A stretch of DNA of 64,000 bases from Delphinus delphis (GCF_949987515.2 NC_082701.1:40503755-40567754); one strand, 5' to 3'; counted from the stretch's first letter, positions 1-12,225 are shown. The notes: generated by a model from the sequence alone, not told the origin. Numbers and translations: made by a program.

Positions 1-2145
1 TCAACATAGTGTCCTGCACTAAGTAGATGGTATTTTCATGTTTGCAAGGACTCCGTCTTGTACTCAAGTCTCCAGTGTGTCGGGTTGATTGTTGATGATC
101 AATACATGCTCGTTGAGTTGAACCAAATGAGAAGGCTAACGTTAAACAGGACCCTATGGTGAAATGAAAGACAGTGTGGAATGAAACTCTAAATCTTAGG
201 GCACACTTTGAAGATACCGTGGTCATTCAGGGGTACGAGGAAGTGGCCAGTCGGCTGCAGCAGGTGGCCGAGCGTTTATGGAAGAGGCAGATCTCCATGT
301 TGCCTTGGAGATATACAACCTGGGGAGGCATCCAGAAGAAAGAAAATAATTCAAGGCAAAGAAACAGTACGAATGAGGACTTTGAGCAGTGCTGGGATGA
401 GCCTGGTGTGCTCACAGGAGGCAGGGATGGCAGGAGGGGCCGAGGGAAAGAATGAGTGACAGGTCACAGTGGGAAGCAAAGTGGGACAAAAACGGTTATG
501 TTCAGAGACCACTGAGAGGCAGGCCGAGATGATCAGATGGGAGGAGCGAGGGGTCCTTGAAGGCACCTGGCAAGTGAAGCTGCCAGCCCCTGCCTTCCCC
601 AACTCTGCTTAGCTGCAGGGGCTAATCCTGCCCAGTCCCTGTGTCAAAGGAAACCAGAGCCTGAGAAGCCCCGCTCCCATCAGGAGGAGGGGGCTGCGGT
701 CAGTCCCAGTATCCCCGGGCCAGCTGAGCCTTAGACCTCATCACGTCAGCCTTTCTGTGGCCTCTGCTTCTGGGGTTCCCCATCCCCATTGCCCTGATTC
801 CTAGCCTGTTGGGTCGAGAACCTGATTCCCTGCTCATCTAAGGCAGCCCCCTCTCCGAAAGATCAAATCTTAGCTCCATGTACCCAACTCTCGGTGGGAG
901 CTGACTACATCCTATATAGAACCTAAAACCAAGAGAGCATCTTCCATCTGACTGGAGAGACCCTACCCCAGAGATCAGACACCCCTGAACATCCATCAGG
1001 CCAGTGGTCCCCCAACTTAGGCATAACTCATGGACTCTGCAATTTGGAAGGCAGGGCCTGCTGGTCAGGCAGTCACTCTATCTACAGTCCCACTCAGTGC
1101 CAAATGACCTTCCCGTCCCCAGCAGCCTCCCCGTTAAGATACAAACAAACCTTGAAGCCAAGGCCACAGAGCTGGTTACAGATTTGTTTTCATCTAAATG
1201 ATGCAAAATTCTAGAGAAATATAGAGTGTCCTGTGAGACACTTCCATTCCAGCAGTCCCATAGGAGAGGGTGAATGAAACCAGTAGTCTCAGGAGGGATT
1301 GGGCAGTGTACTGTTTTGCCAACAGCATGATCTAATATACTCCCAGGTATTTATAGAACATGCGGTGAGAGGGCAGCTCCACCTTGAACCTATTTAAATA
1401 CTAACAGGTTTCACGCAAGTGGAGAAGGACACATATTCAACCTCAGAACAGATGGATTTCCATCATGGCAGTACCTCCACTAGGTTGCCCAGAATGTTAA
1501 GGGGGAAATATTTGATCAGCATGGATGGGAGGACCCAAGTTTACTGGGTGAACTTCGCAGGGCACCACAGGTCTCCTGGTTGGGAAGGCATCCCAGACAC
1601 CTGGCAAGGGAGCAGATGTCAGCCAAGTGTCAGCCTCTTTTAAGAGCATCAGCCCACGTCCACCACCTCAGACCTGTCCTGGATCATTTCCCCCTTTGTC
1701 TGATGGCAGACCAGCTTCTTTCCCTGCCCCAGCAGGGTGGGGACTGGCTCCAGGACATGTCATTGACAACCACCTTTCTCCCATTTGCCATCACAGGTGA
1801 TGAATGGTTGGCTGAATCCTGTATTTACAATCTCAAACCCCACATGCGAATGCCACCCTCTCCAGCGCCCTACTTTACATATCTATCCTCCCACATCACT
1901 CTGCTGAAGTACATGCACTGAACACTCCTTATCTGTGTCAGCACACGGTCTCTGAAGCCAGGAGCAGAGGATGAGCTGTGATGCAGGAGAGAACATCGCA
2001 CGGGTTGATGGGTAACTGTAGCCTCCGATGAATGAGAATTTTCTACGTGTTCAATATCAGAACTTCCAGTGCAATGTGGAATCAGTCATGGCTGCCTTGG
2101 GTCTGAACCAGGACTGGTCTGAGTGTCTGTTAGGAACAGCGTTTT
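1..2145. other. Unique noncoding DNA, no gene recognised
   Basis: I see no coding exon or RNA gene. Open frames are under 115 codons, overlap one another on both strands and show no family motif. About 170-560 resembles an old interspersed repeat seen again near 30.0 and 61.2 kb (purine-rich text such as 'gcagggatggcaggagg'), but I cannot name it. The rest looks like single-copy sequence of moderate G+C. Confidence 0.5.
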
Positions 2146-2149
2146 CTGA

Positions 2150-2390
2150 ATGCCCTGGTCGGTGGTGCAGTAGAAAGAGCAGGGCCTTTAGAGTCAGCCC
2201 CGAATGAGTTCCAGTCCCAAGCTGTACCACTTAATTGTTAGGAAAACATTTACCTTCCAGAATTCTTGGTTTCCCCTCTCAAAGAGAGGAGCGCTAATAG
2301 TTACCTCCTGGTGCAAAACACTGTCTTTAAGTAGATAGCTCAAGCAAGTTGCCTGGTGCGTGGTATTAGTGCTTAATATATGTAACTGTT
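2150..2390 (-). repeat. MIR SINE, minus orientation
   Basis: The order of landmarks is that of a reversed MIR. A 'ggtgcagtagaaagagcagg' start is followed by 'ccagtcccaagctgtaccac', then a pyrimidine-rich stretch, and ends near 'gcttaatatatgtaactg', matching the reversed 'agcactTaataaatg' end. The copy is diverged, as expected of a repeat that predates placental mammals. Confidence 0.7.
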
Positions 2391-2911
2391 TTTCTCCCCA
2401 TGAGAAACATCTGTGTCCAGTGATGGGACTCTAAGCCTGTGCACATTTGGGGTGATTCCTCTTTCTGAAGTTCTCTATCCAACCCAAGATTCTCTAACCA
2501 GTTGAAGAACTCAAGATGTCTGCAGCCAGCTCACAGGAGAAGAACATGCTGTAGAGATGGCCACTTGCCTTCTACTTCATGTGCGTTTCTGCCTGCAGGG
2601 ACGTTGTTCTAATGAAGGGCTGTGACCCAGAGAAGATGCAATGGCACAGCCCCTAGAATGCTTTGGGAGGAACGCACCACGGGAAGTGAGCCTGGAAGGG
2701 TAGTGCGGCTTTTGCATCTGACAGCATCTGTGCCGAGGCCTTCCCGAAGGCTGTGGAATGTTCTTCAGGTGGTTCTAATTCATCACGAGGAACCACGCCC
2801 CAGGTCCCCAAAGCACCACTCACCCATCCCAACGAGACGGCATGCGGAAAAGGCCGAATGTGGTGGTCCTTATGGTGTTTCCTAGGACCCCTAAACTTAC
2901 TCCTGTTACTT
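2391..2911. other. Unique noncoding DNA
   Basis: There is no repeat or gene that I recognise. The 104- and 97-codon open frames here overlap on opposite strands, and one runs into the inverted-repeat arm, so I treat both as chance. Confidence 0.5.
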
Positions 2912-3217
2912 CTGGGGCAGGTACCAGCATCGTCCAGCCCCAGTCTAGGGAGTAAGCAGGGCTTCAACAGTCAACACAAGATAACCACCCTCTGGGCTTT
3001 CTATCTGTGGGTAACAGGTTCCCAACCACTGGACAGAATTCCCTAGGAGCCCATGTTTTGGGGAAAAAAATTAAGACCCTAATTCTTCAAGGAGCAGAAT
3101 ATAAGTGCAGAAATTCAGCCAGAGCTGTTAAGATGCTGCATTTCCCCCAAATTCATTAATTTCCAGCAGTTTAACATCAAACCCATATGAAGAAACAAAC
3201 ATCACAGCAAGCATCCT
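2912..3217 (+). repeat. Left arm of a 306-bp inverted duplication
   Basis: Read as the reverse complement, 4567-4872 matches this arm over all 306 positions without a gap and with four substitutions (for example c at 2962). The arm starts at 'ctggggcaggtaccagc' and ends at 'cacagcaagcatcct'; matching stops abruptly at both ends. The arm contains no repeat I recognise, so it is a local duplication rather than two copies of one transposon. It could form a long hairpin with its partner. See findings. Confidence 0.95.
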
Positions 3218-3235
3218 AGGACCGGGTTAGAACAG

Positions 3236-3397
3236 CAGTTCTCAACTCAGGCTGCACGGTCAGGAGATTTAGAAAACGCTGATGCCCTAGCTCTGCCTCA
3301 GAACATTTGAATCAGAGTCTCTGGGGATGGATCCCAGGGATCTATATTTTAAAGCTCCCCAGATGATTCTAAAGCGCAGGCAGGATGGAAAACCACA
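3236..3397. mobile_element. hAT-type nonautonomous DNA transposon (MER5/Charlie-like)
   Basis: The ends form imperfect terminal inverted repeats ('cagttctcaactcaggctgc' against the reverse of 'gcaggcaggatggaaaacc'). The internal 'tttaaagctccccagatgat' is typical of mammalian hAT MITEs. It lies in the spacer of the inverted duplication, just inside the left arm. The subfamily name is from memory. Confidence 0.7.
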
Positions 3398-3406
3398 GCT
3401 TGACAC

Positions 3407-3552
3407 CAGTGCCTCTCAAATTGTGATGTGCATACGGATCACTTGGGGATCTTGTTAAATTGCAGATCCTGCTTTGGTAGGTCTGGGGTAAGGCTTGAGA
3501 CTCTGTACTTCTAGCGATGCTGATCTGGGAGCACACTTGAGTAGCAAGCTCT
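3407..3552. mobile_element. Second hAT-type MITE, MER5A-like
   Basis: It starts 'cagtgcctctcaaattgtga' and ends with the inverted partner 'gagcacacttgagtagcaag'. The interior 'ggatcacttggggatcttgt' matches the conserved 5' half of MER5A-type elements. It follows the previous hAT copy within 10 bp. Confidence 0.7.
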
Positions 3553-4566
3553 GCAGCCTTCCCCATCATCATAGCCCTAATTATTGGAACTCTAGCCGCA
3601 GATTCAGCCCTGCACTTCTTTCTCGGGACCAGCCCTGAGCAGGAGAAACCTACCTAGCTCGAGCCCCGCTCCTGAGCTTAGGGTCCAGCCCCTTGAATCT
3701 CACCCATCAGCAGCAGGTGTTTTGGAAGTTGGAATCTCACCTCATGTTCAACCCCCGGTTATAAAATTCAACTCTATTCCCAGATGCCATCATTTACCCA
3801 ATCTGGTACCCATAGAACACTGTGGCATAGAATTGTAATAGCTGGGAAACAAATATAAACCTCTTGCAGGTTTAAATAGACTGGGAAAATCTGGGCAAAC
3901 CAAATTTGAAATTTGCATAATTTTCTTTACCATAGGATTTATCAGACCCTTCAATATGCACACGTGTTCTGAAATCTAAAGCAAATAGCGCTTCCCAAAT
4001 TTATTTTACTACAAAATACTTTGTTTGGGGGACACTTAATAACATTTCGTAGACCTGGAGAGCCATAAAACCCATTTTGGAAAATGCTACTTTAAAATTT
4101 TTTCTACAGACTCGAGACAAGTATAGGGATAGATTAGTATGGAGATGGCTAGTTGGAATTTTCTACGAGCATGCAAGAAAGGAGAGCCCGCCATGGACCA
4201 TCATAAATTGTTCATGTGTCTGAAACCACGAGAGGAAGACAGGGCCTGAGAAAAAGATGGTCAAAGGTGCTAATTTTCTGTGATTTGGGGAAATAAGGGG
4301 GATAATTTTTATGGCTGCTGGAAAGGAATAAATTGTTGCTTCCGTGTTTATGGCACTGAGGAGAAAGGCTGAAGCTAAAATATTCTTGCAAAGTCAAAGG
4401 TGTCTCGGGAGATGGGCCAAGGGAAGGGATACTGCTCTGTTGAGGACATAATTTTCTCTTTTCCTATTTGTTATCTGAAATAGAAAAGATTCCTGGACTT
4501 GTGGTGGGGACAATGCAAGCAGGGCAGCCTGCTGTACATGGGCAGACATCCTGTGTAGAGTACGGC
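3553..4566. other. Spacer of the inverted duplication, mostly unique
   Basis: This is the rest of the 1349-bp spacer. About 3990-4105 resembles a worn DNA-transposon end ('tagacctggagagccataaa'), but I would not name it. Nothing here is coding. Confidence 0.45.
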
Positions 4567-4872
4567 AGGATGCTTGCTGTGATGTTTGTTTCTTCATATG
4601 GGTTTGACGTTAAACTGCTGGATATTAATGAATTTGGGGAAAATGCAGCATCTTAACAGCTCTGGCTGAATTTCTGCACTTATATTCTGCTCCTTGAAGA
4701 ATTAGGGTCTTAATTTTTTTCCCCAAAACATGGGCTCCTAGGGAATTCTGTCCAGTGGTTGGGAACCTGTTACCCACAGATAGAAAGCCCAGAGGGTGGT
4801 TATCTTGTGTTGACTGTTGAAACCCTGCTTACTCCCTAGACTGGGGCTGGACGATGCTGGTACCTGCCCCAG
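4567..4872 (-). repeat. Right arm of the 306-bp inverted duplication
   Basis: This is the reverse-complement partner of 2912-3217, 302 of 306 bases identical and without gaps. One of the four differences is acg here against aca in the left arm, which is compatible with CpG decay. An open frame of 62 codons (4468-4656) crosses into it by chance. Confidence 0.95.
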
Positions 4873-7085
4873 CCCAGCACGGATGTTCCCGTCTGGGCCC
4901 AGCCACACCTGCTGGACACAGAGCCGTGAAGTCAGGTTACCGGCACATCACCCCTGCCCGCTACGTTGCTGAAGTGGACTTTCCACTTTGGAATTTTGAT
5001 ACCTACTTTAGAACAGAGACAACTTCAGAATTAGGAGCCTCTGGTGTTAGGTAAATGGGAAGGTGTACATTTCAGGAGGCGCCAAGTTTACTTTAGTGTC
5101 AACTGGATTCCATGCTGTTATGCTGGATTTATTTTCCTTCCAGGTGCTGTGTGGGTTAAGGCTTACTTGCACTCAGTAGAAACAACTCTGGGTAATTGAA
5201 GGGAAGGGGATTTATTGCGAGGTCTTAGGTGGCTTACACAATAATTGGTAGGGCTGAAGGAATAGGATAGCCTCTCAGCAACGATTCCCAGCCCTCAGAA
5301 TCAGACCTCCTGCTGCAGTAGATCTTTCCTGCCTCTCCCCCCAAAACTCAGATTCCAACTTAGGTCTTGTACAAGTGCATCTGATTGAGAGAACCTGGAT
5401 CACAGTCAGATCGCTAGGCACAAAAGAGTCTGGGAAATGTCATGTTTAACTTTCATGGTTTCTGCAGTACCGAAAGACACACAGAAGGGAAGTCAGAACA
5501 GTTGCTGAGTGAGCAAATCTCCTGTACCCATCACTGGAGTGAGAGCGTAGTCACAATATCATTATCATTAAACGATTGATGAGACCGATTATAACCACGA
5601 GGCAAACATCCTACTACTGATTGGAAATGCAATACCGCTGATGGGAGCAAAGCTTCCAAGACAGCTTCGCAAAGTCCCGGGACCCAGGTCAATATCGCTA
5701 CACCTCTGTTTACCAATATCACGGCATTGTTACACCGTCAAAATGCTGCCTCATTAGAATTCTGGAATTTCGCGGGACTCTGGGGATGAGTCTGTTCAGA
5801 CCTCTCATTTCGTAGAGCTTATCACGCAGTTTGCTAAGGCTTCATTTTCAGACCTGTCGTCCCAGCTAACATGGGGGTTTGTGGGAACTGTGTCTTAGTC
5901 ATCTTTTGATCCCCAGTGCTGAGCTTGATTCCAGGTGCATGGTGGGTGCTACTAATCAAAGAAGGGAGGAAGAGGGGGGAAATGAAAGAAAGAAGCTGAG
6001 ACCCATATCGGAGAATTCACCTGTCTGGGGACTGGCCCGTTGCCTTTGGGAAGGAGCCAGGTAAAAGCCCAGACACCTTGTCTCTGTGTGGCATCTTCCC
6101 TCCCCAAGGTGGGAGGTCAGGGTCAGGAGAAATAGCCACAGTGATGAGGCTGCTGAAGGGATGTCTCTTTTCCAGAGTCTTCTGTGGCTACCACTGCTGC
6201 CACAGTCCCAGAAGTACGCCAAGTTAGGAGGGAGTGAGGCTAGGAAGAGGCATGAGTGAGCCAGAGGGAGGCATTTACTGTGAAAAAGAGAGCCTCACTT
6301 TTGCCCCTAAAAGATGCAGAGACTGAAGTACAGAACCAGGAACTCTGGAATCCAGAGAGAAGAGGAAAAGGGAAAGCAGATCAGAGGAGCAAAAGAGAGG
6401 GCTTGGTCCTGGTGGCACCCCTGCGAAGGGCTGTCACTCTCAGTTGGATCATTTCTGGGTTTGTTGAAGTCTGATGCGTGAAGGAGGCACCTAAAGGTAA
6501 AGAGCCAGTGCCTGGCACCAGGAACCAGGAGGCCGTGAGCCCATCTCCCTGTCTCTCAGCTTGCTTTGTATCACCTCCTGTGGTCTGTAGCCCAGCCTGG
6601 TTAAAGGGGGAGCTGTGCTCACAGGGGGAAATTTGTAGCCTTCTGCATGGGAGTCTGCTGTGGCTCACAGCACAGCCCACAAGACAGTTAAAGGGCTCCA
6701 GGGGCAGCTCACCCCCTAGATTCCTCCCTCCACAACCTTCTCCAACATCCTATGGGCTGCCTTACACCTCACTGGGTATGGATAAAACTATTAGTGAATC
6801 TTTATTGTGCTTTGGTAAGGAAATTGTATGGAAATTGACAAAGCATTGCTGTTCTGAGGTTAAGTACTTTTCACTAGGCTGATGAATAACCTAATAGGGA
6901 TTTTTTTTTTTTACCTGTCATAAGTCAAAATAATACAGTTAGTATTTAGGTTGTCATTTGGGGGATGGTCATGGCTGCCTTCCTCCCCAGGCTTGACTGG
7001 TTGGTGAGCACACACTGGCTCCGTTCCCCTCCTGTGCTTGCAGGATGCACATGGATATTATTACTGTGTGGTTAGGGTGGTGTGC
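4873..7085. other. Unique noncoding DNA
   Basis: I see no gene and no repeat that I can name. A 'ttcaggaggcgccaag' at 5070-5085 looks a little like a CTCF core but has a mismatch in the key G run. A poly-T run lies at 6901-6912. The 134-codon frame at 6478-6882 has no recognisable domain and is overlapped by open frames on the other strand. Confidence 0.45.
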
Positions 7086-7089
7086 AGAG

Positions 7090-7260
7090 GAAAGAAACTA
7101 GCTTTGCTAATGTCTACCATGTGCTGAGTACCATGTGTTGCCTACGTTAACTTTTTAAAATGCATAATACCCTGGGGGAAAAGGAGTTTCCATGCTCATG
7201 TGATCAATGATTAGACTCCCAGAAATTAAGGTAGGGTACTCTCCCCTCCGCCATAAAGGA
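7090..7260 (+). repeat. MIR SINE, plus orientation, worn
   Basis: The core reads 'gtctaccatgtgctgagtac' with a following 'cctacgttaactt', which fits the MIR 'ctatgtgccaggcactg ... gttaact' order. The 3' part is poorly preserved. Confidence 0.5.
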
Positions 7261-7549
7261 TTACACCATTTACTCATTCAACCACCTGTGAACACTGCCT
7301 TGTACAGTTGTACAGGTTGTGCACTGCACAATTCTAAAGGGCTCAATTCTTATAGACGATGCTGAAATTTGAGGTTTACACCTGCACAGTTGTATGAAAT
7401 ATCTTAAGTGCTGGAAGCAGGGAAGCGGGAAGATACAACCTTATGTAATAGCATGAAGATATCTGTATGTGAAGTGTATATTACAGAATATCATTATGAT
7501 TGAATTTTGAGCACAAGTTTCAGGGTTTGAAATTTAAGTGAGACAGTCA

Positions 7550-7831
7550 GGGACTTCCCTGGTGGCGCAGTGGTTAAGAATCCGCCTGTCAATGCAGGGG
7601 ACACGGGTTCGATCCCTGGTCCGGGAAGATCCCACATGCCGCAGAGCAACTAAGCCTGTGTGCCACAACTACTGAGCCTGTGCTCTAGAGCCCGCGATAC
7701 ACAACTACCGAAGCCGGTGTGCCTAGAGCCCGTGCTCCGCAATGAGAAGCCGGCACGCTGCAACAAAGAGTAGGCCCCGCTCGATGCAACTAGAGAAAGC
7801 CCGTGCGCAGCAAGCAATAAATAAATAAATA
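7550..7831 (+). mobile_element. CHR-type tRNA-derived SINE, long form, plus orientation
   Basis: The head is tRNA-like, with a pol III A box 'tggcgcagtgg' (7561-7571) and an intact B box 'ggttcgatccc' (7606-7616). The long CHR body and an (aaat)n tail follow. The flanks 'agacagtca' (7541-7549) and 'agacagcca' (7832-7840) are a target-site duplication with one change. The body has the tandem 'gcctgtgctctagagcccg' motifs of the longer cetartiodactyl subfamily. It is not a tRNA gene. Confidence 0.93.
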
Positions 7832-7840
7832 AGACAGCCA

Positions 7841-8379
7841 TCTTATGTGTCTGATGCTGGGCCTCCCAGGCCCTCTTGTAGAGGAGAGACTTAGACTTTC
7901 TCCAGAGGTAGTGCACAGAATCACATCTCCAGCCTCATCCTACTTACTTTTGGCTCCTTTCTGTTGGCTCTGATTTTCCCGCGTGCATTGCTCAGATGTA
8001 GTGCCTCCCCTTCTGCTTTGTCCATGTCAGAGTCTGGCCATCCTCTGGCTTCGGCCACACTAGCTTGGTTCTCACGTCTTCCTGACACTCGCTCTGGAGG
8101 TCCACCCCAAATTTCAGCTTCATTACTCCTACTTCGGTGCTGACAGCTGGCAGCGGTCTCGCCCCATTATGTGGCCGAGCTAAGATGCAGAGGTAAACGC
8201 TTGGATGGTGCTGCCTCAGCTGAAAACTTTTCCGTGTCTTCTCTTTGGGAAGTTTTTTTAGCGCTTGGAGTCAGCCTTCTGTTGTGTCTTCACACTTGAG
8301 AATCTTCATCTTTGGGGAATGAATATAAATTTGGGAAACAGACAAAAGTCATTGGAGAAAGGGGGTAAGTTGAGTCAAT
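7841..8379. other. Unique noncoding DNA
   Basis: No gene or clear repeat is seen. The short minus-strand frame that ends here is read through the neighbouring SINE. Confidence 0.45.
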
Positions 8380-8856
8380 CAAAGTAAGATGTGACTATAA
8401 AAATGGAAACTGGTATTTTTGTATGCTCTGTGACCTGTCAACGGTTATGTATTTTCTCCATTTAGAATGGAGACAAAAATTGAGAGACATTCTCCAAAAT
8501 CACTGTCCAATACTCATCACAATTTCCGAGATCATGAAAGCATGAGGAGTGGTTACAGATTGGAAGAAACTAAAGAGATATGACAACTAAATGTAAAGTG
8601 GGATCTTAGATTGGCTCCCGAGGCAGAAAGAGGATGCTAGGGAAACACTGATAAAACTCAAATGATGTCTAGCACTTAGGGAATAGTACTGTACCAATGT
8701 TAATTTCCTGGTTTTGATCATTGTACTGTGATTCTGTATGTTTTTAACATCAGGGGAAGCTGGGTAAAGGGTGTAGATGAACGCTATACTAGTTTTGTGG
8801 CTTCTCTGTAAGCCTAAAAATATTTCAAATAAAAAGTTAAAAAAATAAAGAAATGT
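8380..8856 (+). mobile_element. Old L1 3' end (L1M class), plus orientation
   Basis: The text follows the 3' UTR of old mammalian L1s: 'ggttttgatcattgtactgt', then 'aacatcaggggaagctgggt', then 'cttctctgtaagcctaaaaa' and an A-rich 'aataaaaagttaaaaaaat' tail. The copy is 5'-truncated and has no open reverse transcriptase frame. Confidence 0.8.
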
Positions 8857-11010
8857 GGGCAGGGCACCCCACCTGGGAATAAAATGAAATGTCATCCTAC
8901 TTGAAATCCCTTTGCTTGCCAGTAGGTCATACAGTTGCAGGGAAAATATGTCCCCGTCTCGTGAACTCAGAGCATTTTGCTGTCACTGACTCCTCCGGCT
9001 TGAGGATAACCAGTCTGCATGACCGTATCTGTTCCAATAACCTACATTCATCATCCGTTGTCACTTTCTACCATGGCATCCCTGGTGTCAGTACACTTCC
9101 ACTGCCCATCCTCACTCTCAGACTTGTTTTCCTGGTTGCCATGATTATCCACTCAACAGACCCCTTTCCTCCCAGAAGCCGTCCCACAATTGCATTTACG
9201 GGGCTGGGTTCTAGCCGCTGGTGGGCTCCCCCATCCATAGGCTCCAGCCCAGTCAGACCCCAGCCCAGCCCTTCAGCTACCAGACAATAGCCATGAAACT
9301 AGAATTTCAGATGCATTTGAGTGAAAGCAATATTGTTGAACATAGCGTGTAGCTTTCCAGGGAGATAGTTTTGAAATGCAACGTGCTTTAACACGTTATG
9401 GGTGCACTTATTGCAAAAGCAGTTTTCCTACTTTATAGCCATGACTTCTGTGTGTTGTAAATGGCTTCAAACTTGATTTCCAGTTTAAGCCAATTAAAAG
9501 AGCTGGATAAAGACACGTTTTATTCAATTCAAACCCATTCGTTACATACCGCCATGGAGCAGATGCTGTACTATGTCATGGTAGCACAAAGCTGGTTAAG
9601 AGATGCTGTTTGTCCTTGAGCAGCACGAAGTATGGTGGGATGAGTTGCCACAATATGAAGTTTAATGTGAAAAGGCAGGTAGGGAGAGAGGGAGAGAGGC
9701 TCTTGGGCAAAATCACCTTTTTCCCTGGAGCAACAAAAGGGCATTTGATAGATGCTGCACGGAATATCAATGACTTTGGAAGGAGGAAATCGTCTCTGAG
9801 CGTGTCTCATCTTGACACTCAATACTCAGAATAACAGCTCATGTTTCTCTCCAAAGTTCCTCCTTTTCAACGTCCTTCTCCTGGCCACACGTGCAGATAT
9901 CCCGCTAAGTGATAATATCCCTTTAACATGGTATGACACTGGCTCTCCAATGGGCCTGCCCATCAGCATCATCTGGGGAGCTTCAGTCAAACTTCATAAT
10001 CCCAGAGCCTCCACCCATCCATCCCAAGATCCCAATTCGGTAGGACAAAAGAGCCACCCTTTATTAGCATCTGATTTATTTCAGGATTGGATGTCCTCCA
10101 ATCACCCTTTAACAAGAGGGTGTGCATTGCTCTGGGAGCTTGCAGAGAGCAGCACAGGGTGAACAATAGGGAGGGCCAGGGCCACCATGTACAACCCCAG
10201 GGGGCGCCAGCCCCTCGGAAAACAACACGAGCATTGACTCCTTTGCTGAGATCTAGTAGACCAGGGTCACAAGTGACAGTGTGGATTGTAATCTAGGAGG
10301 TAGACTGTTTCCCATATCATAAATGGTACCCATTAGCCCAGAGAGGATTCAGATTGGTGAGATGCCCAGAGAGCCGAGATTCTGTCGCAGTGAGGTTGGA
10401 GCCACTTCTGAAGCCAGAGAGGAACTTACAGTACCCACCAAGCCACAGAGAGCCCCTGACAGGAACCGGACCATTGGGCTAATGCATCCTCTGGGAGCTC
10501 TGAGCCCCTGTGGGCCAAGTGTGTAGACCCTGCCTATCCTCCTCTGTCAGTATTTTGTGTCCACTGCACAGCTGAGGAGTAACGAGGAAGAGCCATCCCC
10601 TGGCTGTGCCAGAGTCACTTGACTTTCTGCAAATGCAGAATCAGAGCTTAACTTGGCCTGACAGGGAGGGAAGATTCCCCCAAAGAAAACATCAGATAAA
10701 GTGGGTTGAACGGTGGGGAAAATAAAGCTGGTGATGGGAAACAGGAGGAATATTGCGGAAATGAGTCCCATTTCTGCACTGGCTTGCAAGATGCCGTCCT
10801 AGGGGAAGAAACCTTTGGACCAAGGAGAGAAACACAGTCTTGGCCCAAAGACAGGTTAAGTAGAGCTCCTGCTCACCCATTCGTTTGCCTTCTACCCTCT
10901 ACCCTCAGGCAGAAAGAGAAATCAGAAAGAGTACAAACCAATAGCCCCCTTGCCAAGAGGCAATTAGAGGTAGGTAAGATAACTATATAAATACAGCAAC
11001 ATATTCACAT
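8857..11010. other. Mostly unique noncoding DNA
   Basis: No exon is recognised. About 9955-10020 may be a worn hAT fragment ('catcagcatcatctggggag'). A CTCF-like site at 10193-10210 is listed separately. The 133- and 116-codon frames at 8889-9290 and 9812-10162 show no family signature. Confidence 0.45.
10193..10210 (+). promoter_or_regulatory. Candidate CTCF site, forward orientation
   Basis: The 18 bases 'aaccccagggggcgccag' contain the zinc-finger core CCAGGGGGCGC, the strongest part of the CTCF consensus, in the orientation that points rightward. It lies in non-repeat DNA. A single motif match does not prove occupancy. A reverse-oriented match occurs at 40991-41009. Confidence 0.5.
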
Positions 11011-11012
11011 TT

Positions 11013-11270
11013 GAAAAATATTGTTCCTCATTGAGTACCTTCTATAGGCTAAGTACTTTGCATTTTTTATTTCATTCAATCCTCATAATGACCCTGCCAG
11101 GGCAGCTACCGTTGTCTCCATTTTACAGATGAAGAAACTGAGGCTCAGAGAAGTTAAGTGTCTTTGCTGCAAAGTCATGCACCTAGCCAGAGGTGGATTC
11201 AGATTTTGAATTCAGGTTTTTCGGGGTCTGAAATCCGTGTTCTTGCCTTACCACTCTTCTGCCTCTTATG
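11013..11270 (+). repeat. MIR SINE, plus orientation, near full length
   Basis: It runs from 'cattgagtaccttctatagg' through 'cattttacagatgaagaaac' and 'tgaggctcagagaagttaag' to a 'cttaccactcttctgcctct' end. This is one of the best preserved MIRs in the window. Confidence 0.88.
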
Positions 11271-11860
11271 ACACGATTTTAAAAGAATACCAATATTTCA
11301 GGGCATGTGGGATAGACACTGGTCCACAGCATCATGGAGGGTAATCAGAGAAGATTCCCCACCGGGACAAACTCAGCCTAGGAAGATATCCAGGTTTCAA
11401 CCATGCCTGAATTGTGAAGGCATTCAAAGAACTCTTTGCCTGTTGGCGCTCACTAAACTAGGCAGCCTCCTAAGGGCCAGTTTTGGCTCCATCCTTTTTT
11501 AAAAGAAACCCAGTCTCCCATGAACGGGGGTCTTTCCTGCAAGTGGTACCCACTGCTTCAGTACTCACCGGTGGCCAGGCAAGGGGTAAGCACATGGCTT
11601 GGAGGAAACATTCAGTCCTTCGCCATAACATTGCCACTAACCCCACTTACTCATCTGGGGAAGTAGAGGAGTGGAGGGTCTCAACTTCTTGCTCAAAGCC
11701 ATGCATTTAGAAAGCCCAGAGCTCGGACATAAAACCCAGGAGTCCAATACCAGAGTCTGACCTTTTCCGATATGGGACAGAATTACAGGATGGGTAGCAG
11801 AAAGCATTATCACAGTGCTCTGTGCATTCCAGGAGTTCAGACAATGTTTACCATTCATGC
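11271..11860. other. Unique DNA with a possible MIR piece
   Basis: About 11590-11760 has a worn MIR-like order ('acttactcatctggggaagt', 'ccatgcatttagaaagccc'). The rest is not recognised and no gene is seen. Confidence 0.4.
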
Positions 11861-11864
11861 CAAC

Positions 11865-12000
11865 ACTCAGAACTGGAAGGACCTGGGCGTTTACCAGTCC
11901 CCCTCCCTTGTGAACTGCCGGGGAGACTGAAGCCCAACAAGGGCCAGTGTCTTGTCCGTTGTCATGCAGTGACTTGGCACTAAGCTGACCCTAAGTCAAT
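11865..12000 (+). repeat. MIR-related fragment
   Basis: 'aactggaaggacctgggcgt' followed by 'ggagactgaagcccaacaag' follows the common mammalian MIR-family variant that starts with 'ggaaggaccttagagatc'. It is strongly diverged. Confidence 0.5.
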
Positions 12001-12029
12001 AGCCAAGATGTCTTGAATATAGCATTTCT

Positions 12030-12225
12030 CATCCACTCACATGACAAACATCAATTGATTATTCAGTCCACTAAGATTAACCCCATGTTACAGATGAGAA
12101 AACTGAGGACCATTGAAATTAAGGGACTTGCCCAAGTTCACACAGATAGTGAGTGTTGAAGCGTGGATTCAAACTCAGGTCTGAATAACTCCAAATGTGG
12201 CCTCTTAACCACGCGGTGATGTCAG
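12030..12225 (+). repeat. MIR SINE, plus orientation
   Basis: 'catgttacagatgagaaaac', 'gacttgcccaagttcacaca' and 'gtggcctcttaaccacgcg' appear in consensus order. Confidence 0.82.

Noticed and set aside
5070..5085. CTCF-like 'caggaggcgccaag'
   Set aside because: An A falls within the invariant G run, so the match is too weak to list.
7550..7620. tRNA gene suggested by A and B boxes
   Set aside because: The boxes belong to the tRNA-derived head of a SINE with body, tail and target-site duplication. There is no cloverleaf gene with a 3' acceptor end.
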